Positions 1 to 7,532 of a DNA stretch of 64,000 nucleotides are shown here, piece after piece; the first letter of the stretch is position 1, and each line of letters begins with the position of its first letter. A program made the position numbers and the translations under genes. The notes under the pieces are model-generated. The model made no database searches, was not told the origin of the DNA, and was given only the letters and a program-made list of their open reading frames with translations. Source of the stretch: Rhodanobacter sp. B04 (lineage in GTDB: Bacteria > Pseudomonadota > Gammaproteobacteria > Xanthomonadales > Rhodanobacteraceae); assembly GCF_002001125.1 (NCBI RefSeq), contig NZ_MUNV01000006.1, forward strand, positions 390,352-454,351. The letters run 5' to 3'.

Positions 1-66
1 CGGCGTGCTGCCCTTTGGGGAGCATGTTCGATCCTGTGCTGGCCGAACTCATTCAAGGAGATGATC

Positions 67-525
67 ATGATCAAACATACTTTCGGAATGGCCGCCCTGG
101 TGCTGGCTTGTGCGACGGCGACCACGGTGCTGCCGGTTTCCAGTGCGCACGCGGACGAGGCCGCGGTGAAGTGCCATCTCAGGTTCAACCTTGCCGGCTG
201 GTCGCTGATCTACAAGCACGCCGAGGGCAATGGCACGATCCGCTGCGACAATGGGCAGAGCGCCAACGTCAAGATCAGCGTGGTCGGCGGCGGAATTACC
301 GCCGGCAAATACCGCATCAACGACGGCAAGGGCGAGATCAGCAATGTGCATGGCATCCGCGAGGTCTTCGGCGACTATGCGCAGGCCGGCGCCGAAGCTG
401 GCGTGGTCAGGAGTTCCCAGGCGCAGGTATTGACCAAGGGCACCACGTCGCTGGCGCTGGCCGGTACCGGTGAGGGCGTCAACCTGGGTGTCTCGGTAGG
501 CAAGTTCACCATCGAGCCGCGTTGA
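67..525 (+). CDS. Exported hypothetical protein
   Basis: A 152-residue protein with a clear Sec signal peptide (positive MIKHTF start, hydrophobic stretch rich in Ala/Leu/Val, Ala-rich cleavage region ending SSAHADE). The mature part has two cysteines, many glycines and a C-terminal section rich in small residues, suggesting a small periplasmic beta-sheet protein. Start: an AAGGAG sits at 54-59, directly against the ATG at 61 but seven bases from the ATG at 67, so 67 is preferred. A hairpin terminator follows at 562, so it is probably monocistronic. The Gly/Ala-rich C-terminal pattern recalls DUF992-type exported proteins, but I cannot assign the family. Function unknown. Confidence 0.75.
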   Translation: MIKHTFGMAALVLACATATTVLPVSSAHADEAAVKCHLRFNLAGWSLIYKHAEGNGTIRCDNGQSANVKISVVGGGITAGKYRINDGKGEISNVHGIREVFGDYAQAGAEAGVVRSSQAQVLTKGTTSLALAGTGEGVNLGVSVGKFTIEPR

Positions 526-561
526 GGGCTGAAGCTGGTCGGGCAAGCCTGATGTGACAAC

Positions 562-591
562 GAAGGGCGCCGCATGGCGCCCTTCCCTTTT
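562..591 (+). terminator. Rho-independent terminator
   Basis: Perfect 10-bp stem (GAAGGGCGCC, loop GCAT, GGCGCCCTTC) followed by CCTTTT. It lies 36 bases after the stop codon of the preceding exported-protein gene and before the peroxiredoxin gene. Confidence 0.85.
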
Positions 592-649
592 GGGCGCGTA
601 AACTGCGGCGGCTGTATTTCCTCCTCCTTGCCATGCTGGAGATCCCGTG

Positions 650-1180
650 ATGCGCCGTGTTTCCTGTCTGCTGGTATTGACCCTGCTGTGTGCCCTGGTG
701 GCGCCGGCTTTCGCCGCCACGCCACAGGTGGGCGATGCCGCGCCGACCTTTCGACTGCAGGATCAGCACGGCCACTGGCATGCGCCTGCCGATTTCCACG
801 GTCACTGGCTGGTGCTGTATTTCTATCCGAAGGACTTCACGCCCGGTTGCACCACCGAGGTGTGCACCTTCCGCGACGACATCGCCAAGCTGCGCAAGGC
901 CGGCGCCGAAGTGGCGGGCATCAGCCTCGACGACGTGAAATCGCATGCCGGGTTCGCCGCGAAATACCACGTGCCGTTTCCGCTGTTGGCCGATGCCGAT
1001 CGCAGCGTGGCTACCGAGTACGGAGTACTTACCGAACACCTCGGCATGCATTACGCCAAGCGCACCACCTTCCTGATCGACCCGCAGGGCAAGATCGCCA
1101 AGGTCTATGTGGACGTCGATCCCGAGAAGAATTCCGCCCAGGTGATGAACGACCTGGCTGCCTTGAAGGCGGCAGGCTGA
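650..1180 (+). CDS. Exported peroxiredoxin, Bcp/AhpC-TSA family
   Basis: Thioredoxin-fold peroxiredoxin of 176 residues with an N-terminal signal peptide (LLVLTLLCALVAPAFAA) placing it in the periplasm. The peroxidatic motif FTPGCTTEVCTF carries the PxxxTxxC arrangement and a second nearby cysteine, typical of Bcp/PrxQ enzymes that form an intramolecular disulfide and reduce H2O2 or organic hydroperoxides. The usual TTFLIDPQGKI strand follows. Cytoplasmic Bcp proteins are about 155 residues; the excess is the signal. Start: GGAGA at 638-642 favours ATG 650 over the adjacent GTG at 647. The next gene starts inside its stop codon (TGATG), so the two are translationally coupled. Confidence 0.88.
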   Translation: MRRVSCLLVLTLLCALVAPAFAATPQVGDAAPTFRLQDQHGHWHAPADFHGHWLVLYFYPKDFTPGCTTEVCTFRDDIAKLRKAGAEVAGISLDDVKSHAGFAAKYHVPFPLLADADRSVATEYGVLTEHLGMHYAKRTTFLIDPQGKIAKVYVDVDPEKNSAQVMNDLAALKAAG

Positions 1181-1614
1181 TGCCGGTGGTTATCCGCGAC
1201 CGGCCCGAGCAGCCGCCCGGGCTGGCCATTTGGCGCGTGCTGGTCTGGGCGATGCTGCTGCTCGCCGCGCTTGGCTGCGTGCAGTATGTGCGCCACGCAC
1301 AGCAGGTCTGGAAGCAACTGCGGACGCTGGCACCGGCGGAGCCTCACGTGGTCACGACCTTGCACGACATGCTCGGCTGGGACATGGCCTACCTGTTGGC
1401 CGCGTTAGCGCTGATCGTGATCTGCGCCGGCTGCATCCTGCGCCAGGCCTGGGCACGGCCGTGCATGCGCGTGGCGGCCTTGCTGCTGGCGGTCGGCTTG
1501 GTGTTCAGCGCCACGTTGCTGCTGTTCAAGGGAGTCGCCGTGCCACTGCTGCTCTGGCTGAGCTGGCGGCTGGGGCAGCCGGCAGTATTGGCGCAATTTC
1601 GGCTGCATCGCTGA
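1180..1614 (+). CDS. Small integral membrane protein
   Basis: A 144-residue protein with three predicted membrane helices: WRVLVWAMLLLAALGC near residues 18-35, MAYLLAALALIVICAGC in the middle, and a C-terminal VAALLLAVGLVFSATLLLF segment. A short soluble loop with HVVTTLHDML separates helices one and two. The ATG overlaps the stop of the upstream peroxiredoxin gene (TGATG), so it is expressed with it. That suggests, without proof, a role linked to periplasmic redox defence or simply shared transcription. No catalytic motif is visible and I do not recognise the family. Confidence 0.7.
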   Translation: MPVVIRDRPEQPPGLAIWRVLVWAMLLLAALGCVQYVRHAQQVWKQLRTLAPAEPHVVTTLHDMLGWDMAYLLAALALIVICAGCILRQAWARPCMRVAALLLAVGLVFSATLLLFKGVAVPLLLWLSWRLGQPAVLAQFRLHR

Positions 1615-1699
1615 CGTTCAGACGACGGGTTGTCGAATGGCTGCTTGCATCGGTGCTGGGCGCTAGACTGCTCGCCAGACTTACCAATAGGGGGCAGGG

Positions 1700-2551
1700 A
1701 TGAAACGCTTATTGCTGGGGTTGTTTTGCGTATTGTTGTCGGGCGCGACGCTGGCTGCGGGACCCAATGCGGTGCGCAAGCGGGCACAGGCAAGCATGTT
1801 GGTTACCGGTTCGGTCGAAGTGGCGCCGGACGGCAGCGTCCGCGGATATGCCATTGATCAACCAGACCAGCTCCCGCCTGTCGTCGTCGATCTTATCCGC
1901 AAGAATGTTCCAACCTGGACATTCGTGCCTGTTCTCGTTGATGGTCGGCCCGTGGCTGCAAAAGCGAAAATGAGCTTGCGCATGGTCGCCAAACGGATCG
2001 ACGATCAGCATGAATCGATCGGTATCACCGGTGCCCAGTTTGGTCAGAAGGATGCCGACGCCGCAGAAGATATCAGCTACAAAAACCACCCTTCGCCACA
2101 GTATCCGGGTCTTTCATTGAGAGCACATGTTTCCGGCACCGTATACGTATTGGCGCGTGTTGACCGGCAGGGGCAAGTGACAGATGTGGCGGCTGAGCAG
2201 GTCAACCTCGGGGTCTACGCCAGTGACAACGACATGGCCGCGTTCCGCAAGGATCTCGCCAAGGCTTCCCTGGCGGCGGTCAAACAGTGGACGTTCAATA
2301 TACCCACTCGCGGTAAGGAGGCAGCACGCGATTTCTGGGTGGCGCGGATACCGATCAACTACAGTGTGGACGGTTACACTCCTGTCGCGAAATACGGTCA
2401 ATGGCAAGCCTATATACCTGGTCCAACCGAGTTCGTGCCATGGGCGCATAAAGATCAGCTGCTCGCGGGGAGTGCCGATGCCACCCCTGACGGGTCGATC
2501 CAGCAGATCGGACAGGGCCTGCATCTGACGACGCAACTCGGTGGCACCTGA
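1700..2551 (+). CDS. Exported protein with TonB-C-like domain
   Basis: A 283-residue exported protein with signal peptide MKRLLLGLFCVLLSGATLAA. Residues roughly 135-210 resemble the TonB C-terminal fold: a YP-G-LSLRAHVSGTVYVLARVDRQGQV strand-turn pattern followed by a helix and KQWTFN, the common TonB_C layout of (P-YP) then (G-V-V-F-VD--G-V) then (A---L--W-F-P). The N-terminal half (TGSVEVAPDGSVRGYAID...WTFVP) looks like a second, degenerate copy. There is no N-terminal membrane anchor plus proline-rich linker, so it is probably not a true energy transducer but one of the free periplasmic TonB-C proteins common in Xanthomonadales. ATG with GGGGCAGGG upstream. Confidence 0.65.
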   Translation: MKRLLLGLFCVLLSGATLAAGPNAVRKRAQASMLVTGSVEVAPDGSVRGYAIDQPDQLPPVVVDLIRKNVPTWTFVPVLVDGRPVAAKAKMSLRMVAKRIDDQHESIGITGAQFGQKDADAAEDISYKNHPSPQYPGLSLRAHVSGTVYVLARVDRQGQVTDVAAEQVNLGVYASDNDMAAFRKDLAKASLAAVKQWTFNIPTRGKEAARDFWVARIPINYSVDGYTPVAKYGQWQAYIPGPTEFVPWAHKDQLLAGSADATPDGSIQQIGQGLHLTTQLGGT

Positions 2552-2677
2552 TGTTGGAGTCAATGGACTAAAACAGCCGCGTACCTGCAGAGATGCTGTT
2601 GGCCGGTTTGCCGCATTCAGCATGTGTTGCTGAACGCCAAGGTATCGCTTGGCTGACATCTCTCGGGAGTTCATTCG

Positions 2678-3439
2678 ATGCGCATGCCTTGCGTGATTGC
2701 CGTCCTCGGCGCTGGACTGGCTATGTCGGCGCCATCTCCTCATGGACAGGAGTTGGCAACCACCTGCCATGCCAGCAGCAGTTACGACGTCACGTTGAAA
2801 GCGGACAGCCTGTTGTTCGATCGTCCGTCGCCGGCGCCGTTCCACGTCGAGCTGCAGCAGGGCGCATTGCGTACTGATGGCGCCGCTGTGGCCTTGAATG
2901 CGGAAGATCAGGATCGGCTGGCGTTGTTCGAACGGGAACTGCGTGCGCTGGCGCCGCGGGTGCGCGCCGTCGCGCGGAATGGGGTGGATATGGCGGTGCA
3001 TGCGGTTCGCGCCGAGACCGCCGGCCTGGGCCTGAGCGACGATACGCGCGCCGAATTCGACCGCCGACTCGATGCCCACGCCAGCGAACTCAAGCAGCGT
3101 ATCGCGGACAGCCGCAGCACCCACGACTGGCAGGGCGATGCGGCCAACCAGACCATGAACCAGATGGCGACCGACCTGGTGCCGCTGCTGGCGGCGGATC
3201 TTGGCCAGCAGGCGATCAACGCGGCACTGAATGGCGACTTGCAAGCCGCCGCCAGTCTGCGTGATCGCGCCACGACGATTGCCGCCGACCTGCAGCCACG
3301 CCTGCAACAGCGGCTGCAGGCGGCATTGCGCCCGCAAGTTGCGGCATTGTGCCCGTCGATCCAGCGGCTGGCCGAGTTGCAGCAGGGCGTACGCGGCAGC
3401 AATGGCCGCCCACTGAACCTGTTGCAGATCGATCCCTGA
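2678..3439 (+). CDS. DUF2884 (YggN-like) exported protein
   Basis: A 253-residue protein with a weak signal peptide (MRMPCVIAVLGAGLAMSA). The order of elements fits the YggN/DUF2884 family: a short strand region mentioning CHASSSYDVTLKADSL, an 'NAEDQDRLALFERELRAL' helix, and a long helical C-terminal half in which a series of Leu/Ala-Gln repeats ends in CPSIQRLAELQ. Two cysteines (near residues 31 and 226) could form a disulfide. Family function is unknown. GGGAG lies eleven bases upstream of the ATG. A 126-bp non-coding stretch precedes it. Confidence 0.65.
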   Translation: MRMPCVIAVLGAGLAMSAPSPHGQELATTCHASSSYDVTLKADSLLFDRPSPAPFHVELQQGALRTDGAAVALNAEDQDRLALFERELRALAPRVRAVARNGVDMAVHAVRAETAGLGLSDDTRAEFDRRLDAHASELKQRIADSRSTHDWQGDAANQTMNQMATDLVPLLAADLGQQAINAALNGDLQAAASLRDRATTIAADLQPRLQQRLQAALRPQVAALCPSIQRLAELQQGVRGSNGRPLNLLQIDP

Positions 3440-3574
3440 GCAGGCCGCCGGGCCCGGCACAGCCCGCTGCCGGCCGACTGCCATCGGGCGAGTTGCCCCG
3501 GATTAATCTCCCGCTAAGTCACCGAGGACGACGATGGCGCCGTGATCCATCCTTCGTCCAGCCAGGAGGCGGCC

Positions 3575-4006
3575 GTGCCGCCACGTTCCCCCCAAGCCAT
3601 CTGCCATGACCTGGTCCGGCGCAGCATCGATCTGCAGCGGCTGTATCGGCATGCGGCGGCTGCCTGCGAACCGGGCTTGCGGATGGTGCTGGGCGAGAAT
3701 GCACACACGTTGGGCGTGTTGATCGCCGACCTGCAGCGTGCCAACGACAGCATGTTGCAGCAGCGCGGCAGTTGGCGTGGTACGGTGCATCGGCATGTCG
3801 CTGGATGCCTGGTGCGCACTGCCGCGCGTCGCGACCATGCCTGGATCCGCGTGCTGGCACACCACGAGAGTGCGCTGCTGCAGGCGTTCGAACGGGCGAT
3901 TGCCGTGGTGCCGGCGGAGTCTGCCCGGGTCCTGCATCGCCAGCTGCCCCGCTTGCGCGGCATTCACCTGGATATGCACAACCTGGTCGGCAGCGCCCGT
4001 TACTGA
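3575..4006 (+). CDS. DUF2383-like helical-bundle protein
   Basis: A 143-residue all-alpha protein rich in Ala, Leu, Arg and His, without signal or membrane segment. Helical spacing and the sequence LRMVLGENAHTLGVLIADLQ fit the ferritin-like four-helix proteins grouped as DUF2383 (PA2169 type). The start is set by an ideal AGGAGG at 3564-3569 five bases before GTG 3575; a GTG at 3542 would add eleven residues but has no ribosome site. It sits eight bases before the next gene and may be co-transcribed with it. Function unknown; family call moderate. Confidence 0.6.
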   Translation: MPPRSPQAICHDLVRRSIDLQRLYRHAAAACEPGLRMVLGENAHTLGVLIADLQRANDSMLQQRGSWRGTVHRHVAGCLVRTAARRDHAWIRVLAHHESALLQAFERAIAVVPAESARVLHRQLPRLRGIHLDMHNLVGSARY

Positions 4007-4013
4007 CGGCACG

Positions 4014-4592
4014 ATGATGTCCACAACTGCACGGGATGTGCTTGATTTCTGGTTTGCCGAAGCGAACATGGAGCACTGGTTCGATGCCGACACGGCATTC
4101 GATGAGAAGGTTCGCGGGCGCCTTGGCCATGCGTTAGATCCTGCGGCCGCCGGGCAGCTGGATGACTGGGCGGTCACACCAGCGGGTTGGCTGGCGTTGC
4201 TGATCCTGCTCGATCAGTGTCCGCGCGACCTGTACCGCGGCGAGCCGCGTGCCTGGGCGCAGGACGTCAAGGCTCAGCGCTTGGTGCTGTCGGGTCTGCT
4301 CCGTGGTGACGATCGGCGGTTGCCGCCACTGCAGCGCGTATTCGCCTACATGCCGCTGGAACACGCTGAAAACATGGAGCTGCAGCAGCGCTCGGTGGAA
4401 CAGTTCGAGGCGTTGTGCGCCGAGGTTCCGCTGGAGCAGCGCGAACGCTTCGACGGGTTTCTCGATTATGCTCGACGGCATCGCGAGGTGATCGCGCGCT
4501 TCGGCCGCTTTCCGCATCGCAATGCCGCCTTGGGTCGTGGCAGCACGCCGGAAGAAGTGCTCTACCTGGCCCAGCCGGACGCCGGTTTTTGA
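4014..4592 (+). CDS. DUF924 family protein
   Basis: A 192-residue soluble protein matching the DUF924 pattern end to end: LDFWF near the N terminus, W-FDADTAFDEKVRGRL, then LALLILLDQCPRDLYRG, followed by FAYMPLEHAENMELQQRSVEQFE and the ending GRFPHRNAALGRGSTPEE. The central acidic/aromatic motifs are conserved across bacteria and the fold is TPR-like, but no activity is established. Two adjacent ATGs (4014, 4017) compete. Length is typical for the family. The gene follows the DUF2383-like gene closely and is followed by two small exported proteins. Confidence 0.85.
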   Translation: MMSTTARDVLDFWFAEANMEHWFDADTAFDEKVRGRLGHALDPAAAGQLDDWAVTPAGWLALLILLDQCPRDLYRGEPRAWAQDVKAQRLVLSGLLRGDDRRLPPLQRVFAYMPLEHAENMELQQRSVEQFEALCAEVPLEQRERFDGFLDYARRHREVIARFGRFPHRNAALGRGSTPEEVLYLAQPDAGF

Positions 4593-4621
4593 AACGCATT
4601 CATCGTACGAAGGAGAGTGCC

Positions 4622-4906
4622 ATGCGTCGTCTGTTGTTGATACCGTTGCTGGCTTTGAGTCTGAGTGTCTGCGCGAGCGAGACCCTGCGTGTCGGCCAGC
4701 GCGTGCTGGCGGTGGGGGATACCGCGGCGCGCACGCTCGATCTGCTGGGCACGCCGGCCTACAAGGAGCCGGTAGAGAACGAGTTCGGCGCGTTTCTCGG
4801 TGAGCGCTGGCAATTCAGCCGCGAGGACGGTCACGTGATCACGGTGACGATCATCGCCGGCAAGGTTTCCGCGATCGAGGACCGCCTCGATGAGCGTCAG
4901 GGCTGA
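4622..4906 (+). CDS. DUF2845 exported protein, copy 1
   Basis: A 94-residue protein with a signal peptide (MRRLLLIPLLALSLSVCAS) and a mature part that begins ETLRVGQRVLAVGDTAAR and continues LDLLGTPAYKE...GERWQF, ending in a short VTIIAGKVSAIED strand. This is the DUF2845 layout (SmpA-like small periplasmic domain). AAGGAGAG precedes the ATG. The Cys at the end of the signal could be a lipidation site, but the context (SVCASE) is not a good lipobox. The neighbouring gene at 4989 is a paralogue. Confidence 0.75.
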   Translation: MRRLLLIPLLALSLSVCASETLRVGQRVLAVGDTAARTLDLLGTPAYKEPVENEFGAFLGERWQFSREDGHVITVTIIAGKVSAIEDRLDERQG

Positions 4907-4988
4907 ACCGGTGCCATCGCCGCGGTAAGGATTGCCGGATCTCATCGGGCGGATTTCATCAGGATTCCATCGGACCAGGGAGCAGGTC

Positions 4989-5306
4989 ATGCACATTCGT
5001 CTCGTCGTTGCCTTGTTCGTGTTCAGCGCCGCCGTACAGGCATCCAGCACCTTGCGCGTAGGTAGCCAGGTGCTCGCCGCCGGTGACAGCCGCGAACGTG
5101 TCACTGAGCTGTTGGGCAAGCCATCGTCAAAATCGCACAAGCGCAGTTCGCCTGGTCGCAGCAGTCGTGGCGGCGGTCGCGGCGGTGTTCGCGTGGTGAG
5201 CAAGGACAAGGGTGGCGAGCAATGGCGTTACCGTCGCGACGGCCATGTCACCGTGGTGACCTTCGCCGATGGGCGGGTCAGCGATATCCAGGATGAGCGG
5301 CTCTGA
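4989..5306 (+). CDS. DUF2845 exported protein, copy 2 with basic insert
   Basis: A 105-residue paralogue of the preceding gene. It has a signal peptide (MHIRLVVALFVFSAAVQA), then STLRVGSQVLAAGDSRERVTELLGKPS, and the same ending (GEQWRYRRDGHVTVVTFADGRVSDIQDE). Between them is a Lys/Ser/Arg/Gly-rich insert of about 25 residues (for example KSHKRSSPGR and SRGGGRGG) absent from copy 1. The insert may bind nucleic acid or anionic polymer, or simply be a disordered loop. The two genes are 82 bp apart in the same orientation and look like a tandem duplication. Confidence 0.72.
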   Translation: MHIRLVVALFVFSAAVQASSTLRVGSQVLAAGDSRERVTELLGKPSSKSHKRSSPGRSSRGGGRGGVRVVSKDKGGEQWRYRRDGHVTVVTFADGRVSDIQDERL

Positions 5307-5371
5307 CCTGATCGCGTGACCGTGGCCGGGCCGTCATGCGATAAAGGCGAAAATCCGCCGGAGGTCGCCGC

Positions 5372-6598
5372 GTGAGCCTTTCCTCGTCAGCCGATCCTGG
5401 CCGCCCGATGCGACGTGGCTTGCTGCGCACGCGCCACGCCGGTGGCCACAGCCAGGTCACCAATATCGAGCTGTTCTTCGATCTGGTGTTCGTCTACGCG
5501 GTGACCCAGCTGTCACACACGTTGCTGCATGGCCTGAATACGACGGGTGCGCTGCAGGTGCTGCTGCTGTTCCTGGCGGTTTGGTGGGTCTGGGTGTTCA
5601 CCAGTTGGGTCACCAACTGGCTGGATCCGGAACGCCCGCTGGTGCGGCTGTTGCTGCTGGCGCTGATGCTGGCCGGACTGCTGCTGTCGATCGCGCTGCC
5701 CGAAGCGTTCGGCGCACGCGGCTTGCTGTTCGCCGGCGCCTACGTGTTCATGCAGGTGGGGCGCACGCTGTTCATGCTGTGGGCGCTGGGCGACGCCGCG
5801 CCGGCGAACACGCGCAACTTCCAGCGCATCACGGTCTGGCTCGCCATATCCGGTGCGTTGTGGCTGGCGGGCGGATGGCTGGACGGCCAGTGGCGCTGGA
5901 GGTTGTGGATGGCCGCCTTGATGCTGGAATACCTCGGGCCGGCGCTGGCCTTCCCGGTGCCGGGCCTGGGAAGGTCGAGCACGACCGACTGGGATATCGA
6001 CGGCGGCCACCTGGCCGAGCGCTGCAGCCAGTTCGTGATCATCGCGCTGGGCGAGTCGGTGCTGGTGACCGGCTCGAGCTTTGCCGACACCTTGGCGCAA
6101 CCGCATGCGCTGCTCGCGTTCGTCAGCGCCTTCGTCGGCAGTGTGGCGATGTGGTGGATCTATTTCGATCTGGGGGCCGAGCGTGGCAGCCGGGCGATCC
6201 GCCAATCGGCCGACCCGGGACGCACGGCGCGGGTCGCCTATACCTACCTGCATCTGCTGATCGTCGCCGGCATCATCGTCAGCGCGGTGGCGGACGAACT
6301 GACCCTGCGCGATGCATCGCAACGCGTCGACACGATCGGCGGCGCCGTGCTGCTGGGTGGCCCGGCGCTGTACCTGTGCGGCAACGCGTGGTTCAAGAAG
6401 ACGGCGAACAGCACCAACCTGCCGCTGTCGCATCTGATCGGCCTCGGCTTGCTGGCGATCCTGGCGTCGACCCTTGCGCACTGGTCGGTGGCATCGCTGG
6501 GCATGGCGACGACGGCCGTGCTGGTGCTGGTGGCGCTGTGGGAGGTGTGTTCATTGCGCTCGGTGCGCCAGGCGCTGCGTGGGCCGGCCACGCACTGA
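5372..6598 (+). CDS. LtrA-family (low-temperature-requirement A) membrane protein
   Basis: A 408-residue polytopic membrane protein with about ten to twelve hydrophobic helices. The signature of the LtrA family is present: a short basic N terminus followed by NIELFFDLVFVYAVTQLSH, then WWVWVFTSW and later a conserved HLAERCSQFVIIALGESVL helix. The family was named from a Listeria cold-growth mutant; the transported substrate, if any, is unknown. Start is GTG at 5372 with GGAGG at 5360-5364. It stands alone between the DUF2845 pair and the MscS gene. Confidence 0.85.
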   Translation: MSLSSSADPGRPMRRGLLRTRHAGGHSQVTNIELFFDLVFVYAVTQLSHTLLHGLNTTGALQVLLLFLAVWWVWVFTSWVTNWLDPERPLVRLLLLALMLAGLLLSIALPEAFGARGLLFAGAYVFMQVGRTLFMLWALGDAAPANTRNFQRITVWLAISGALWLAGGWLDGQWRWRLWMAALMLEYLGPALAFPVPGLGRSSTTDWDIDGGHLAERCSQFVIIALGESVLVTGSSFADTLAQPHALLAFVSAFVGSVAMWWIYFDLGAERGSRAIRQSADPGRTARVAYTYLHLLIVAGIIVSAVADELTLRDASQRVDTIGGAVLLGGPALYLCGNAWFKKTANSTNLPLSHLIGLGLLAILASTLAHWSVASLGMATTAVLVLVALWEVCSLRSVRQALRGPATH

Positions 6599-6676
6599 TC
6601 CAAGCGCGGCTCCGCCGCTGAATTCTTCATGGCAGGTTTGCTAGGCTGGCGCCGGTTTTTCTGCGAGCCGCCAACC

Positions 6677-7525
6677 ATGCACGATTTTCTGGAACGCCTA
6701 CTCGGCCACGATCTTGCCGAAGCCGCCATCACGAACGGACTGCACCTGCTGGAAGCCATGCTGATTCTTTTGCTGGGCATCTGGCTGGCCGCACGGCTGG
6801 CCAATGTCATGCAGCGGGCACTGCAGCGCGCGCGAGTGGACACCACGCTGAGCGGCTTTCTGCGCAACCTGATCTATGGCGTGCTGGTGGCGGTGCTGAT
6901 CGTGATGGCATTGACCCAGGCCGGCATACCTTCAGCGCCCCTCGTCGCCGCCCTCGGTACGGCCGGGCTGGCGGTCGGGCTGGCGCTGCAGGGCTCGCTG
7001 AGCAATCTGGCCTGGGGCGTGCTGCTCGTCGTGTTCCAGCCTTTCCGTGTCGGTGACTACGTGATCGTCGGTGGCATCGAGGGCACGGTGCAGACCATCA
7101 ACCTGATGCATACGCTGCTGATCCTTCCGGACAACCGCGAGGCGATCGTGCCGAACGCGAAAATCGGCGGTGACGCCATCCTCAATTTCAATCGCCGCGG
7201 CACGCGACGCTTCGAGTTGAAGTTCGGCGTCAGCCATCGCGACGACATCGACAAGGTGATGGCCGCCATCACGCGGCTGTTCGAAGCCGATGCGCGGATC
7301 TTGAAGGACCCGCCGCCGGGCGTATCGATCGCCAGCCTGGCCGGCGAGACGGTGAACCTGGCGGTGCGCGGCTGGACGCGCGTCAGCGACAGCACGGGAG
7401 CCCAGGCCGACCTGCTGCGCGCGATCAAGCAACGGATCGATGCGCAGGAGATCGGCATACCGACCCCGCCGCTGGATATCCGCCTGGTCCAGGGCGTGGT
7501 TCCGCCTGTACCGAAACCGGACTGA
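6677..7525 (+). CDS. Small-conductance mechanosensitive channel (MscS family)
   Basis: A 282-residue protein with the size and layout of E. coli MscS. It has an N-terminal helix, two further membrane helices, then the pore-lining TM3 rich in Gly/Ala (AALGTAGLAVGLALQGSLS) and the beta domain with QPFRVGDYVIVGGIEGTV and the ILPDNREAIVPNAKI strand. A C-terminal alpha/beta domain ends with IPTPPLDIRL. It would open on membrane tension and release solutes on hypo-osmotic shock. Start ATG 6677 is chosen because the upstream in-frame extension is not hydrophobic in the family pattern. The next gene is convergent, leaving only seven bases between stops. Confidence 0.92.
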   Translation: MHDFLERLLGHDLAEAAITNGLHLLEAMLILLLGIWLAARLANVMQRALQRARVDTTLSGFLRNLIYGVLVAVLIVMALTQAGIPSAPLVAALGTAGLAVGLALQGSLSNLAWGVLLVVFQPFRVGDYVIVGGIEGTVQTINLMHTLLILPDNREAIVPNAKIGGDAILNFNRRGTRRFELKFGVSHRDDIDKVMAAITRLFEADARILKDPPPGVSIASLAGETVNLAVRGWTRVSDSTGAQADLLRAIKQRIDAQEIGIPTPPLDIRLVQGVVPPVPKPD

Positions 7526-7532
7526 GCTGCCG

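Noticed and set aside
2114..3484. Long minus-strand open frame (456 codons) opposite the TonB-like and DUF2884 genes
   Set aside because: Arg/Gln/His-rich composition of a GC-rich antisense shadow; the plus-strand genes have signal peptides and family motifs.
5581..6621. Second plus-strand frame inside the LtrA gene
   Set aside because: It is the +1 shadow of LtrA with Arg/Ala/Gly bias and no motif.
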